Shown one piece after another: positions 6,288-14,706 of a stretch of 19,068 bases of DNA. Position 1 is the stretch's first letter. Each line of letters begins with the position of its first letter. The DNA lies in NCBI GenBank assembly GCA_048550535.1, contig JBLYYN010000020.1, forward strand, positions 1 to 19,068, read 5' to 3'. The notes under the pieces are model-generated. The model did no database searches. It had not been told where the DNA came from and worked only from the letters and a program-made list of their open reading frames with translations. The DNA comes from CBDULX01 sp048550535 (GTDB lineage Bacteria > Pseudomonadota > Gammaproteobacteria > SZUA-229). Both the position numbers and the translations under genes were made by a program.

Positions 6288-8672
6288 ATGGCAGACGAAC
6301 TGGTAACAATTACGGTTGATGGGCGGCAAATTCAGGCACCTAAAGGCGCTGCGCTGATAAAAGTAACAGATGACAACGGTATTCGCATACCGCGTTTCTG
6401 TTATCACAATAAATTGTCGGTTGCTGCAAATTGCCGCATGTGTCTGGTTGAGGTGGAAAAAGCGCCCAAGCCGATGCCTGCCTGTGCAACTCCAGTAATG
6501 GAAGGCATGGTGGTGCATACCAAATCACCCAAGGCCATTGCAGCACAAAAATCGGTGATGGAATTCCTGTTAATCAATCACCCACTGGATTGCCCTATCT
6601 GTGATCAGGGTGGTGAGTGCGAATTGCAGGATGTGTCCATGGGCTATGGCGGCGATGTTTCTCAGTACTCCGATGTCAAACGTGTGGTCTTCGATAAAGA
6701 TATCGGTCCTCTGATTGCCACTGAATTAACGCGCTGTATTCAATGTACACGTTGCATACGCTTCGGCGAAGAAATTGCCGGAATGCGAGAGTTGGGTGCT
6801 ACCGGTCGTGGCGACCGCTTGGAGATTGGTACCTATATCGAGAAAAGTCTCGACTCTGAAATGTCGGGTAATGTTATTGATATCTGCCCGGTAGGGGCAT
6901 TAACTGCCAAACCCTCACGCTATTCAGGACGTGCCTGGGAAATGACCCAGCACTCTGCCATTGCTCCCCATGATTCGGTAGGTTCCAATATTTTTGTGCA
7001 CACCCTGCGTGGTGAGGTGATACGTGTGGTGCCCAGGGACAATGAAGCGGTGAATGAGGTGTGGATTTCTGACCGTGATCGCTTTAGCTATCGTGGAATT
7101 TATGCCGATGATCGCGCCACAGTACCTATGGTCAAAAAAGAAGGGCAATGGGTTGAAACGGACTGGGATGAGGCCCTGCAAGCAGCGGTCAGCGGTATAC
7201 AGTCAGTAACCAATGCTAGCGGAGCCGAGCAGCTCGCAGCCTGGTCATCTGCCACTTCGACTCTGGAAGAACTGTATTTACTACAGAAAATCCTGCGCGG
7301 ACTGGGCAGTGGTAATCTGGAGCACCGACTGCGTCAGGCTGATTTTTCTGATCAGGCTGTGGCCCCAATCATGCCCTGGCTGGGACAGGCTATTCCGCAA
7401 TTACAAACACTACAGGCCGCGCTGCTGATCGGTTCCAACGTGCGCAAGGAGCAGCCATTATTTGCGCATCGTCTGCGCAAGGCAGTCGTGCGACGTGGGG
7501 CACGGGTCAGCGTAGTTAATCCACGCGCACTGGACTGGCACTTCCCGTTAGCCCAGGAATGCACAGGTTCAGCCAGCGGTATGCTGGAGCATCTGGCCGG
7601 CATCGCCCGTGCCGCTTATGAGCAATCCGCTCAGTCGGTGCCATCACATCTGTCGGCTGTGGTGGGCAAAGCCGATGTCAGTGAACAACATAAACAGATA
7701 GCCAGTGATTTGAAAGACTCCGAACAGGCGACGGTATTGCTGGGTAATATGGCCCTGCAGCATCCCCAGCTCTCGGTGCTTCGCGCACTGGCTGCAGCCA
7801 TTGCAGAACAAACGGCTAGTACTCTGGGTTATCTGCCAGAAGCGGCTAACAGTGCCGGTGCCTGGCTGGCGGGTGTCGTGCCTCACCGTGGTCCCGCTGG
7901 AAATACCGAAGTGGTGCAGGGTAAGACCCTGTCTGAACAAATGGCTGAGCCCTGCAAGGCCTTGATTAGCTTTAACATCGAACCGGAATTTGACAACATA
8001 AATGGTGCTAAATCCCTGGAGGCGGTTAAGCGTGCCGATTTTGTGGTGGCCATCAGCAGTTATGTCACCGACAGTATGCGTGATTATGCCGATGTGATTC
8101 TGCCACTGGCGGTGTTCACTGAAACATCGGGCACTTATGTCAATGCCGAAGGTTTCTGGCAGAGTTTCAAAGGCGCTATCCAGCCCATGGCCGAGGCTCG
8201 TCCCGGCTGGAAAATCTTAAGGGTCATGGGTAACCTGTTTAATCTTGATGGTTTCGATTACGTGTCATCGGAAGAAGTAAAAGACGAACTGAAACAGCTA
8301 TGCCAGTCTATTGAGTTGAATAACAAACTGAATAGTTCCGAAAAGATCAGTATCGCCCCGGTCAACGGTAGTTTGCAGCGATTGGGAGAAGTCCCCCTGT
8401 ACGCAATGGATGCCCTGGTGCGTCGATCCGATGCATTGCACAAAACTAAAGACGCGGCTCACGAATGCGTACGAATTAATTCACGCCAGGCAGAACAGTC
8501 TGGAGTCATGGGCGCAGAGAAAGTCAGGGTGAATCAGGACGGAGCTCATGTCTATTTGCCACTGGTGATCGATGATGGCATCCCCGATGGCTGTGTCTGG
8601 ATTGCTGCCTCCATGCCGAGCACATCCGTTTTGGGCGAAACCTTTGGCCCGATTGAATTGGAGAAGGTGTAA
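6288..8672 (+). CDS. nuoG: NADH-quinone oxidoreductase subunit G
   Basis: NuoG (75-kDa type) relays electrons from NuoF to the connecting arm through several iron-sulfur clusters. From ATG 6288 the protein has 794 residues. Visible ligands are C38, C49, C52 and C66 for [2Fe-2S] N1b; H98, C102, C105 and C111 for N5; and C150, C153, C156 and C200 for N4. A long molybdopterin-oxidoreductase-like domain without cofactor follows. The cysteines for the additional N7 cluster of E. coli NuoG are missing: the segment after CPVGAL reads VGSNIFVHTLRGEV with no cysteine, as in mitochondrial-type proteins. GAAGG (6277-6281), 6 bases upstream, selects this ATG over the in-frame TTG at 6270. nuoH follows after 2 bp. 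Confidence 0.97.
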   Translation: MADELVTITVDGRQIQAPKGAALIKVTDDNGIRIPRFCYHNKLSVAANCRMCLVEVEKAPKPMPACATPVMEGMVVHTKSPKAIAAQKSVMEFLLINHPLDCPICDQGGECELQDVSMGYGGDVSQYSDVKRVVFDKDIGPLIATELTRCIQCTRCIRFGEEIAGMRELGATGRGDRLEIGTYIEKSLDSEMSGNVIDICPVGALTAKPSRYSGRAWEMTQHSAIAPHDSVGSNIFVHTLRGEVIRVVPRDNEAVNEVWISDRDRFSYRGIYADDRATVPMVKKEGQWVETDWDEALQAAVSGIQSVTNASGAEQLAAWSSATSTLEELYLLQKILRGLGSGNLEHRLRQADFSDQAVAPIMPWLGQAIPQLQTLQAALLIGSNVRKEQPLFAHRLRKAVVRRGARVSVVNPRALDWHFPLAQECTGSASGMLEHLAGIARAAYEQSAQSVPSHLSAVVGKADVSEQHKQIASDLKDSEQATVLLGNMALQHPQLSVLRALAAAIAEQTASTLGYLPEAANSAGAWLAGVVPHRGPAGNTEVVQGKTLSEQMAEPCKALISFNIEPEFDNINGAKSLEAVKRADFVVAISSYVTDSMRDYADVILPLAVFTETSGTYVNAEGFWQSFKGAIQPMAEARPGWKILRVMGNLFNLDGFDYVSSEEVKDELKQLCQSIELNNKLNSSEKISIAPVNGSLQRLGEVPLYAMDALVRRSDALHKTKDAAHECVRINSRQAEQSGVMGAEKVRVNQDGAHVYLPLVIDDGIPDGCVWIAASMPSTSVLGETFGPIELEKV

Positions 8673-8674
8673 CC

Positions 8675-9736
8675 ATGATTGATACGGCCATTGATTTTAT
8701 TCTGTCAATCTGGAACTGGTTCCCGCAGTGGGGGCAAACCGTGATCACGGATGTGGTGCTAATTGTCATCATCATGGTGCCGCTGATGTTATCGGTGGCG
8801 TATGTGACCTACGCCGAGCGCAAGATTATCGGTTATATGCAGGTGCGATTGGGACCTAACCGTGTGGGCCCTAAAGGCTGGTTACAGCCGATAGCCGATG
8901 CGGTGAAGTTGATGTTCAAGGAAATCATCATTCCCACCAATTCCAATCGTTTTCTGTTCCTGTTTGCACCCATGTTGGCCATGGGGCCTGCACTGGCGGC
9001 CTGGGCGGTGATTCCCTTTGCCGATGGCTGGGTGTTGGCGGATGTCAATGCGGGTTTGTTGTATATACTGGCCATGACCTCGATGGGTGTCTACGGAATC
9101 ATACTTGCCGGCTGGTCGTCTAATTCCAAATACGCCATGATGGGTGCCTTACGATCTGCGGCCCAGGTGGTGGCTTATGAAATTGCCATGGGTTTTGCTC
9201 TGGTCGGTGTGTTGATGGCCGGTGGCAGTTTGAATCTGGGTGATATCATCGCCAAGCAGTCCGGTGGCTTTTTCAGCTGGTTCTGGCTGCCTTTATTTCC
9301 ATTGCTGATTGTGTATTTCATTTCCGGTGTGGCTGAAACCAACCGGGCGCCCTTCGACGTCTCGGAAGGGGAGTCCGAAATCGTGGCGGGCTTCCATGTG
9401 GATTATTCCGGCATGGCCTTTGCGGTATTCTTCCTGGCAGAATACGCCAACATCATTATGATTTCGGCACTGACTTCATTAATGTTCTTCGGTGGCTGGC
9501 TATCACCCTTTGGTGCATATGCTGATATACCTTTATTGGGTGATGGTTTTCAGTGGTTCTTAGTGAAAACCATGGCCGTGATTTATATGTTCCTGTGGAT
9601 ACGTGCTACTTACCCCCGTTACCGTTATGACCAGATTATGCGTCTGGGCTGGAAAGTGTTTATTCCGGTCACCCTGGTATGGATCACCGTCGAGGCCGTG
9701 ATGTCTCTAATGAAAATTGGGCCCTGGGCGGTATAG
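8675..9736 (+). CDS. nuoH: NADH-quinone oxidoreductase subunit H
   Basis: NuoH (ND1 type) is the membrane subunit at the junction of the two arms and forms the membrane side of the quinone tunnel. The 353-residue protein has about eight hydrophobic segments. Conserved cytoplasmic loops are RLGPNRVGP (58-66) and ETNRAPFDVSEGESE (221-235), whose acidic residues belong to the E-channel that links quinone chemistry to proton pumping. The start lies 2 bp after nuoG, with a GGAGAAGG purine run just upstream. Length is close to other bacterial NuoH proteins. Confidence 0.97.
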   Translation: MIDTAIDFILSIWNWFPQWGQTVITDVVLIVIIMVPLMLSVAYVTYAERKIIGYMQVRLGPNRVGPKGWLQPIADAVKLMFKEIIIPTNSNRFLFLFAPMLAMGPALAAWAVIPFADGWVLADVNAGLLYILAMTSMGVYGIILAGWSSNSKYAMMGALRSAAQVVAYEIAMGFALVGVLMAGGSLNLGDIIAKQSGGFFSWFWLPLFPLLIVYFISGVAETNRAPFDVSEGESEIVAGFHVDYSGMAFAVFFLAEYANIIMISALTSLMFFGGWLSPFGAYADIPLLGDGFQWFLVKTMAVIYMFLWIRATYPRYRYDQIMRLGWKVFIPVTLVWITVEAVMSLMKIGPWAV

Positions 9737-9745
9737 GAGAATAAG

Positions 9746-10234
9746 ATGAGGCTGATCAAACACTACATCAAAAGTTTCCTGTTACTTGAGTTATTAAAAG
9801 GGCTTATGGTGACCGGTCGCTATCTGTTTTCCAGGAAGCTGACCATACAGTATCCGGAAGAGAAAACACCGCTATCCCCCAGATTTCGTGGCCTGCATGC
9901 CCTGCGCCGTTATGCCAATGGTGAAGAACGTTGCATCGCCTGTAAATTATGCGAAGCGGTATGTCCAGCACTGGCGATCACCATCGATTCTGAGCAGCGA
10001 GCTGATGGTACTCGCAGAACCACTCGCTACGACATCGATTTATTCAAATGTATTTACTGCGGCTTTTGTGAAGAAGCTTGCCCGGTGGATTCCATCGTGG
10101 AGACAGATATTTTCGAATATCATTTCGAAAAACGCGGTGAGCAGATTATGACCAAAGACAAGTTACTGGCGATTGGCGATAAATATGAAACACAGATTGC
10201 CGCCAATAGAGCAGCCGATGCACCTTATCGTTAA
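9746..10234 (+). CDS. nuoI: NADH-quinone oxidoreductase subunit I (N6a/N6b clusters)
   Basis: NuoI (23-kDa, TYKY type) is an 8-iron ferredoxin-like subunit that carries electrons from NuoG to NuoB. The 162-residue product has two CX2CX2CX3CP motifs, with ligands C63, C66, C69 and C73, then C102, C105, C108 and C112. The last cysteine of each motif ligates the other cluster in this fold. The N-terminal ~30 residues form a hydrophobic, basic helix that anchors it near NuoH and NuoA. A clear TAGGAGA ribosome site lies just before the ATG, 9 bp after nuoH. Confidence 0.97.
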   Translation: MRLIKHYIKSFLLLELLKGLMVTGRYLFSRKLTIQYPEEKTPLSPRFRGLHALRRYANGEERCIACKLCEAVCPALAITIDSEQRADGTRRTTRYDIDLFKCIYCGFCEEACPVDSIVETDIFEYHFEKRGEQIMTKDKLLAIGDKYETQIAANRAADAPYR

Positions 10235-10246
10235 GGCAGGAATAGA

Positions 10247-10852
10247 ATGATTTTTACTGAACTGGTTTTTTATGGTTTCTCGCTGATCATGATCGTCGCA
10301 GCGTTGGGTGTGATTACCGCGCATAACCCGGTGCATTCGGTTCTGTTCCTGGTGTTGACCTTCTTTTCCACGGCAGCCATCTGGATATTACTGGAAGCCG
10401 AGTTCCTGGCCATCACCCTGGTGCTGGTTTACGTCGGTGCAGTCATGGTGCTGTTCCTGTTTGTGGTGATGATGCTGGACATCAATCTTACCGTGCTGCG
10501 CGAAGGCTTTGCCCGATATCTGCCTTTTGGGGTGATCATTGCGTTGATCCTGATTGCTCAGATGGTTCTGGTGGTGGGTCCTGAAAACTTTGGCCTGGAT
10601 CAGTACGCCGAGCCAGCCAGGCATGCCGCAGATTACAGTAATACCAAAGCCCTGGGCAGGGTGCTGTATACCGATTATGTATTCCCGTTTGAAGTGGCTT
10701 CGGTGATATTGCTGGTGGCCATAGTGGCCGCCATAGCCCTGACCATGCGCCGTCGTCCACAAACCAAGTACCAGACGCCGGGCAAACAGGTCATGGTGCA
10801 AAAACAAGACAGACTGCGTATTGTGAAAATGCAATCGGATGAGAAACAATAA
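10247..10852 (+). CDS. nuoJ: NADH-quinone oxidoreductase subunit J
   Basis: NuoJ (ND6 type) is a membrane-arm subunit next to NuoK and NuoH. The 201-residue protein has five hydrophobic segments. The third one (LVLVYVGAVMVLFLFVVMML) is the conserved helix that carries a pi-bulge in known structures and may rearrange during turnover. The C-terminal tail from about residue 165 is hydrophilic and basic, somewhat longer than in E. coli NuoJ. It begins 12 bp after nuoI with AGGA upstream, and its stop overlaps the nuoK start by one base (TAATG). Confidence 0.95.
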   Translation: MIFTELVFYGFSLIMIVAALGVITAHNPVHSVLFLVLTFFSTAAIWILLEAEFLAITLVLVYVGAVMVLFLFVVMMLDINLTVLREGFARYLPFGVIIALILIAQMVLVVGPENFGLDQYAEPARHAADYSNTKALGRVLYTDYVFPFEVASVILLVAIVAAIALTMRRRPQTKYQTPGKQVMVQKQDRLRIVKMQSDEKQ

Positions 10853-11157
10853 TGATACCACTCTCCAGTTATTTGATATTAGCGGCCATTTTATTCTCCA
10901 TTAGCGTGGCGGGAATCTTCCTTAATCGAAAGAATGTCATCATCCTGCTCATGTGTATTGAGCTGATGCTGCTGGCGGTGAACATTAATTTTATTGCCTT
11001 CTCCTATTTCCTTGGCGATACAGCCGGTCAGGTGTTCGTGTTCTTTATCCTGACGGTAGCTGCCGCTGAAGCGGCCATTGGTCTGGCCATTCTGGTGGTG
11101 CTGTTCCGTAATCGCGGCACGATTAATGTTTCCGAACTCGATAGTTTGAAGGGGTAG
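10852..11157 (+). CDS. nuoK: NADH-quinone oxidoreductase subunit K
   Basis: NuoK (ND4L type) is a three-helix membrane subunit that forms part of the central proton path. At 101 residues it has the usual length. The two membrane glutamates needed for pumping in this family are present at E37 (in CIELMLLAVN) and E73 (in AAAEAAIG). Start and nuoJ stop share one base, so translation is probably coupled. The 3' end of the gene also supplies the ribosome site of nuoL. Confidence 0.97.
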   Translation: MIPLSSYLILAAILFSISVAGIFLNRKNVIILLMCIELMLLAVNINFIAFSYFLGDTAGQVFVFFILTVAAAEAAIGLAILVVLFRNRGTINVSELDSLKG

Positions 11158-11160
11158 GCC

Positions 11161-13107
11161 ATGGAAAATGTATATTTAGCCATTCCTCTGGCCTCCCTGA
11201 TTGGTGCCATCCTGGCCGGTTTCTTCGGTAAGGTGATCGGTCGCACAGGCGCCCACACGGTAACCATCGCCGGCGTCACGGTTTCCTTCATCCTGTCAGT
11301 GGTGGCACTGGTACATATCGTATTTCAGGGTGGCGAAGTGTATAACGAGACTGTCTACACCTGGATGGTGAGTGACGGCCTGACATTCGAAGTGGGTTTC
11401 CTGATCGACAACCTGACTGTGATGATGATGACGGTGGTTACTGCCGTGTCACTGGCAGTACATGTCTACACTATCGGCTATATGCATGATGACCCAGGTT
11501 ATCAGCGCTTCTTCAGCTATATTTCTCTGTTTACCTTTTCCATGCTGATGCTGGTGATGTCCAATAACTTCATGCAGCTGTTTTTTGGCTGGGAAGCTGT
11601 GGGGGTCGTATCCTATTTGTTGATTGGTTTCTGGTACAAGAAAGAGACCGCTATCTATGCCAATTTAAAGGCCTTCCTGGTGAACCGAGTCGGTGATTTT
11701 GGTTTTATCCTGGGTATCGCTGCCATTGTGATGTATGCCGGTAGTCTGGATTATGTAGAAGTGTTCCAGCAGGCAAATCAGATTGCCAACCAGAAGATCA
11801 GTGTGCTGGGTGATGCCGAATGGTCGGTAATGACCCTGATCTGTATCCTGTTGTTCATCGGCGCTATGGGTAAATCGGCCCAGGTGCCCCTGCATGTTTG
11901 GCTGCCTGATTCCATGGAAGGCCCAACACCGATTTCGGCCTTGATTCATGCTGCAACCATGGTTACCGCAGGTATTTTCATGGTGGCTCGGATGTCACCC
12001 CTGTTCGAGTTTTCGGAAACTGCCCTCAGCTTTGTACTAGTGATCGGAGCCATCACCGCCTTCTTTATGGGCCTGATTGGTATAGTGCAGAACGACATCA
12101 AACGTGTGATTGCTTATTCCACCCTGTCACAGCTGGGATATATGACGGTGGCTCTCGGAGCCTCGGCTTATTCAGCCGCCGTGTTCCATCTGATGACCCA
12201 TGCTTTTTTCAAGGCCCTGCTGTTCCTGGCTGCGGGTTCCGTCATCATAGCCATGCATCATGAACAGGACATCCGAAAAATGGGTGGCCTGAAAAAATAC
12301 ATGCCGATTACCTACTGGACCTCTTTGGTTGGCTCTCTGGCACTGATCGGTTTCCCAGGCTTCTCCGGGTTTTTCTCCAAAGATGCCATTATCGAAGCGG
12401 TGCATCATTCGCAGCTTCCTGGTTCAGGTTTTGCTTACGTGATGGTGGTGGCCGGTGTCTTTGTCACGGCTTTCTACTCCTTCCGTTTGTTCTTCCTGGT
12501 GTTCCATGGTCAGGAGCGAATGGATGCGCACACCCGAGAGCATTTGCATGAGTCTCCGAAAGTGGTGACCTATCCATTGATCGCGCTGGCCATTCCTTCC
12601 GTGATTATTGGGGGTATGACCATAGGCAGTATGCTGTTTGGTGACTACTTTGATGGTGCCATATACGTCAAAGAGGCCCATAACGTGCTGGGTCAGATTG
12701 ACTATCACGGTGCTCTTGCCTTTGTACAGCATGGTTTCGGAGGTCTTGCGGTTTACCTGGCAGCGGCTGGCGTGTTTTTTGCCTGGCTGTTCTACCTGAA
12801 AAAACCACAGCTGTCAGATATGATGGCGAAAAAATTCAGCTTCCTGCATAAAATACTGGATCGCAAATACTGGGTGGATGAAGTGTATTTTGCCCTGTTC
12901 GCTAATGGTGGGCGCGGTCTGGGCAAGGGCTTATGGAAAGGTGGGGATGCTGCCGTGATCGATGGCTGGATCATTAATGGTTCGGCACGACTGGTGGGCT
13001 GGGTGGCTGGCGTAGTACGCCAGGTACAGACAGGTATTCTGTATCACTATGCCTTCGCCATGATCATTGGTCTGGTGGCCTTGCTGGTATTGTTTACCAA
13101 CAAATAA
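11161..13107 (+). CDS. nuoL: NADH-quinone oxidoreductase subunit L (antiporter-like)
   Basis: NuoL (ND5 type) is the most distal antiporter-like subunit of the membrane arm and one of three proton-pumping paralogues (with NuoM and NuoN). The 648-residue product has the proton-path residues of the family: E145 in GWEAVGVVSY and K238 in MGKSAQVPLHVWLPD, followed by the broken-helix region PTPISALIHAATMVTAG. The C-terminal ~100 residues, with DRKYWVDEVYFALF, correspond to the long lateral amphipathic helix and last membrane helix that brace the arm. AAGGGG (11149-11154), inside the end of nuoK, is a good ribosome site 6 bases from the ATG. A 62-bp gap follows. Confidence 0.97.
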   Translation: MENVYLAIPLASLIGAILAGFFGKVIGRTGAHTVTIAGVTVSFILSVVALVHIVFQGGEVYNETVYTWMVSDGLTFEVGFLIDNLTVMMMTVVTAVSLAVHVYTIGYMHDDPGYQRFFSYISLFTFSMLMLVMSNNFMQLFFGWEAVGVVSYLLIGFWYKKETAIYANLKAFLVNRVGDFGFILGIAAIVMYAGSLDYVEVFQQANQIANQKISVLGDAEWSVMTLICILLFIGAMGKSAQVPLHVWLPDSMEGPTPISALIHAATMVTAGIFMVARMSPLFEFSETALSFVLVIGAITAFFMGLIGIVQNDIKRVIAYSTLSQLGYMTVALGASAYSAAVFHLMTHAFFKALLFLAAGSVIIAMHHEQDIRKMGGLKKYMPITYWTSLVGSLALIGFPGFSGFFSKDAIIEAVHHSQLPGSGFAYVMVVAGVFVTAFYSFRLFFLVFHGQERMDAHTREHLHESPKVVTYPLIALAIPSVIIGGMTIGSMLFGDYFDGAIYVKEAHNVLGQIDYHGALAFVQHGFGGLAVYLAAAGVFFAWLFYLKKPQLSDMMAKKFSFLHKILDRKYWVDEVYFALFANGGRGLGKGLWKGGDAAVIDGWIINGSARLVGWVAGVVRQVQTGILYHYAFAMIIGLVALLVLFTNK

Positions 13108-13169
13108 TCGGTTGGCTGCTGTTTAGTGGCTAACTATGAAGATAACAAAAAAGTAGATAGGTAATTCGA

Positions 13170-14693
13170 ATGTTTACAGATTGGCCCCTATTAAGCCTGG
13201 TCGTCTGGCTACCGATAGTTGGCGGTATACTGGTTCTTCTATCTGGTGATAGAGGAAACGCATATATTGCCCGCCGAGTGGCGCTTTTATTTTCGATCCT
13301 TACCTTTGCCTTGAGCCTGGGGCTTTATACCGGTTTTGATACCGGTACCGCCCAGATGCAGTTCGTCGAGCGCTACGAATGGATCAGTTCCTATAATATT
13401 TTTTATCACTTCGGCATCGATGGTATCTCCTTACCGCTGATTATTCTCACCACCTTTACGACTGTGCTGGTGGTGCTGGCTGGCTGGGAAGTGATTAAAA
13501 CCAGGGTTTCACAGTACATGGCGGCTTTCCTGATTATGGAAGGTTTGATGAATGGGGTGTTCTCGGCACTGGATTCGATATTCTTCTACGTGTTCTGGGA
13601 AGGCATGCTGATTCCCATGTTCCTTATTATTGGGATCTGGGGTGGTCCACGCCGAGTTTATGCCACCATCAAGTTCTTTATTTATACCTTCTTCGGCTCC
13701 GTGTTCATGCTGGTGGCACTGATCTATATGTATTACCAGTCCAACAGTTTTGCCATTCTGGATATGCATGTACTCAAACTGGGCATTACCGAACAGATCC
13801 TGATTTTCGTCGCTTTCCTCATGGCCTTTGCGGTAAAAGTGCCGATGTGGCCAGTGCATACCTGGTTACCCGACGCCCACGTTGAGGCACCTACCGGTGG
13901 TTCGGTGATACTGGCGGCCATCATGCTGAAAATTGGTGGCTATGGCTTCCTGCGTTTCAGCCTGCCGATTACACCGGATGCCAGCCATACCCTGGACTGG
14001 CTGATTATACTCATGTCGTTGATAGCCGTGGTGTATATTGGTTTTGTGGCACTGGTGCAAACGGATATGAAAAAACTGGTGGCCTATTCATCTATTGCAC
14101 ATATGGGTTTTGTTACCCTGGGTATCTTTGTGGTGTTCGGTATCTGGGAGAATCCTGCCAATATCGATATTTCCGGGGCCGCACTGGCCATTGAAGGGGC
14201 CATGGTGCAGATGATTTCCCACGGCTTTATCTCCGGCGCACTGTTCCTCATGATCGGGGTGCTTTACGATCGTATGCACAGTCGTGAAATCAAGGATTAT
14301 GGTGGTGTGGTGAATACCATGCCGGTATTTGCTGCCTTTGCTGTATTTTTTGCCCTGGCCAACGCAGGCCTGCCCGGCACTTCAGGCTTTGTCGGTGAAT
14401 TCATGGTGATTATCGCCAGTTTTAAAGCTAATTTCTGGTATGCCTTCCTGGCCGCCACCACTCTGATCCTGGGTGCGGCTTATACCCTGTGGATGGTGAA
14501 GCGGGTATTTTATGGTGAAATACAGAACGACAATGTAAAAGCGCTGACCGATATCAATCGTCGTGAACTGATCATTATGTCAACCCTGGCTATCGCCGTA
14601 CTGGTGCTGGGTCTGTATCCGGCGCCACTGGTTGATGTTATGCATGCTTCCGTTAATAACCTGTTACAGCATGTAGCTGTTTCCAAGCTCTGA
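13170..14693 (+). CDS. nuoM: NADH-quinone oxidoreductase subunit M (antiporter-like)
   Basis: NuoM (ND4 type) is the middle antiporter-like proton-pumping subunit. The 507-residue protein has the key glutamate E144 in YVFWEGMLIPM, the key lysine K223 in AVKVPMWPVHTWLPD, and the GLPGTSGFVGEF motif near residue 400 with its conserved acidic residue. It is separated from nuoL by 62 bp, the second-largest spacer of the operon. Only a weak purine-rich stretch lies before the ATG, so its translation may be less efficient or depend on unseen structure. nuoN follows after 13 bp. Confidence 0.97.
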   Translation: MFTDWPLLSLVVWLPIVGGILVLLSGDRGNAYIARRVALLFSILTFALSLGLYTGFDTGTAQMQFVERYEWISSYNIFYHFGIDGISLPLIILTTFTTVLVVLAGWEVIKTRVSQYMAAFLIMEGLMNGVFSALDSIFFYVFWEGMLIPMFLIIGIWGGPRRVYATIKFFIYTFFGSVFMLVALIYMYYQSNSFAILDMHVLKLGITEQILIFVAFLMAFAVKVPMWPVHTWLPDAHVEAPTGGSVILAAIMLKIGGYGFLRFSLPITPDASHTLDWLIILMSLIAVVYIGFVALVQTDMKKLVAYSSIAHMGFVTLGIFVVFGIWENPANIDISGAALAIEGAMVQMISHGFISGALFLMIGVLYDRMHSREIKDYGGVVNTMPVFAAFAVFFALANAGLPGTSGFVGEFMVIIASFKANFWYAFLAATTLILGAAYTLWMVKRVFYGEIQNDNVKALTDINRRELIIMSTLAIAVLVLGLYPAPLVDVMHASVNNLLQHVAVSKL

Positions 14694-14706
14694 GTGGACT
14701 GAATAT

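Noticed and set aside
10388..10861. 157-codon minus-strand ORF opposite nuoJ, and similar long ORFs opposite other nuo genes
   Set aside because: They are antisense shadows of strongly conserved genes, and their products are rich in His and Gln, typical of reversed membrane-protein codons.
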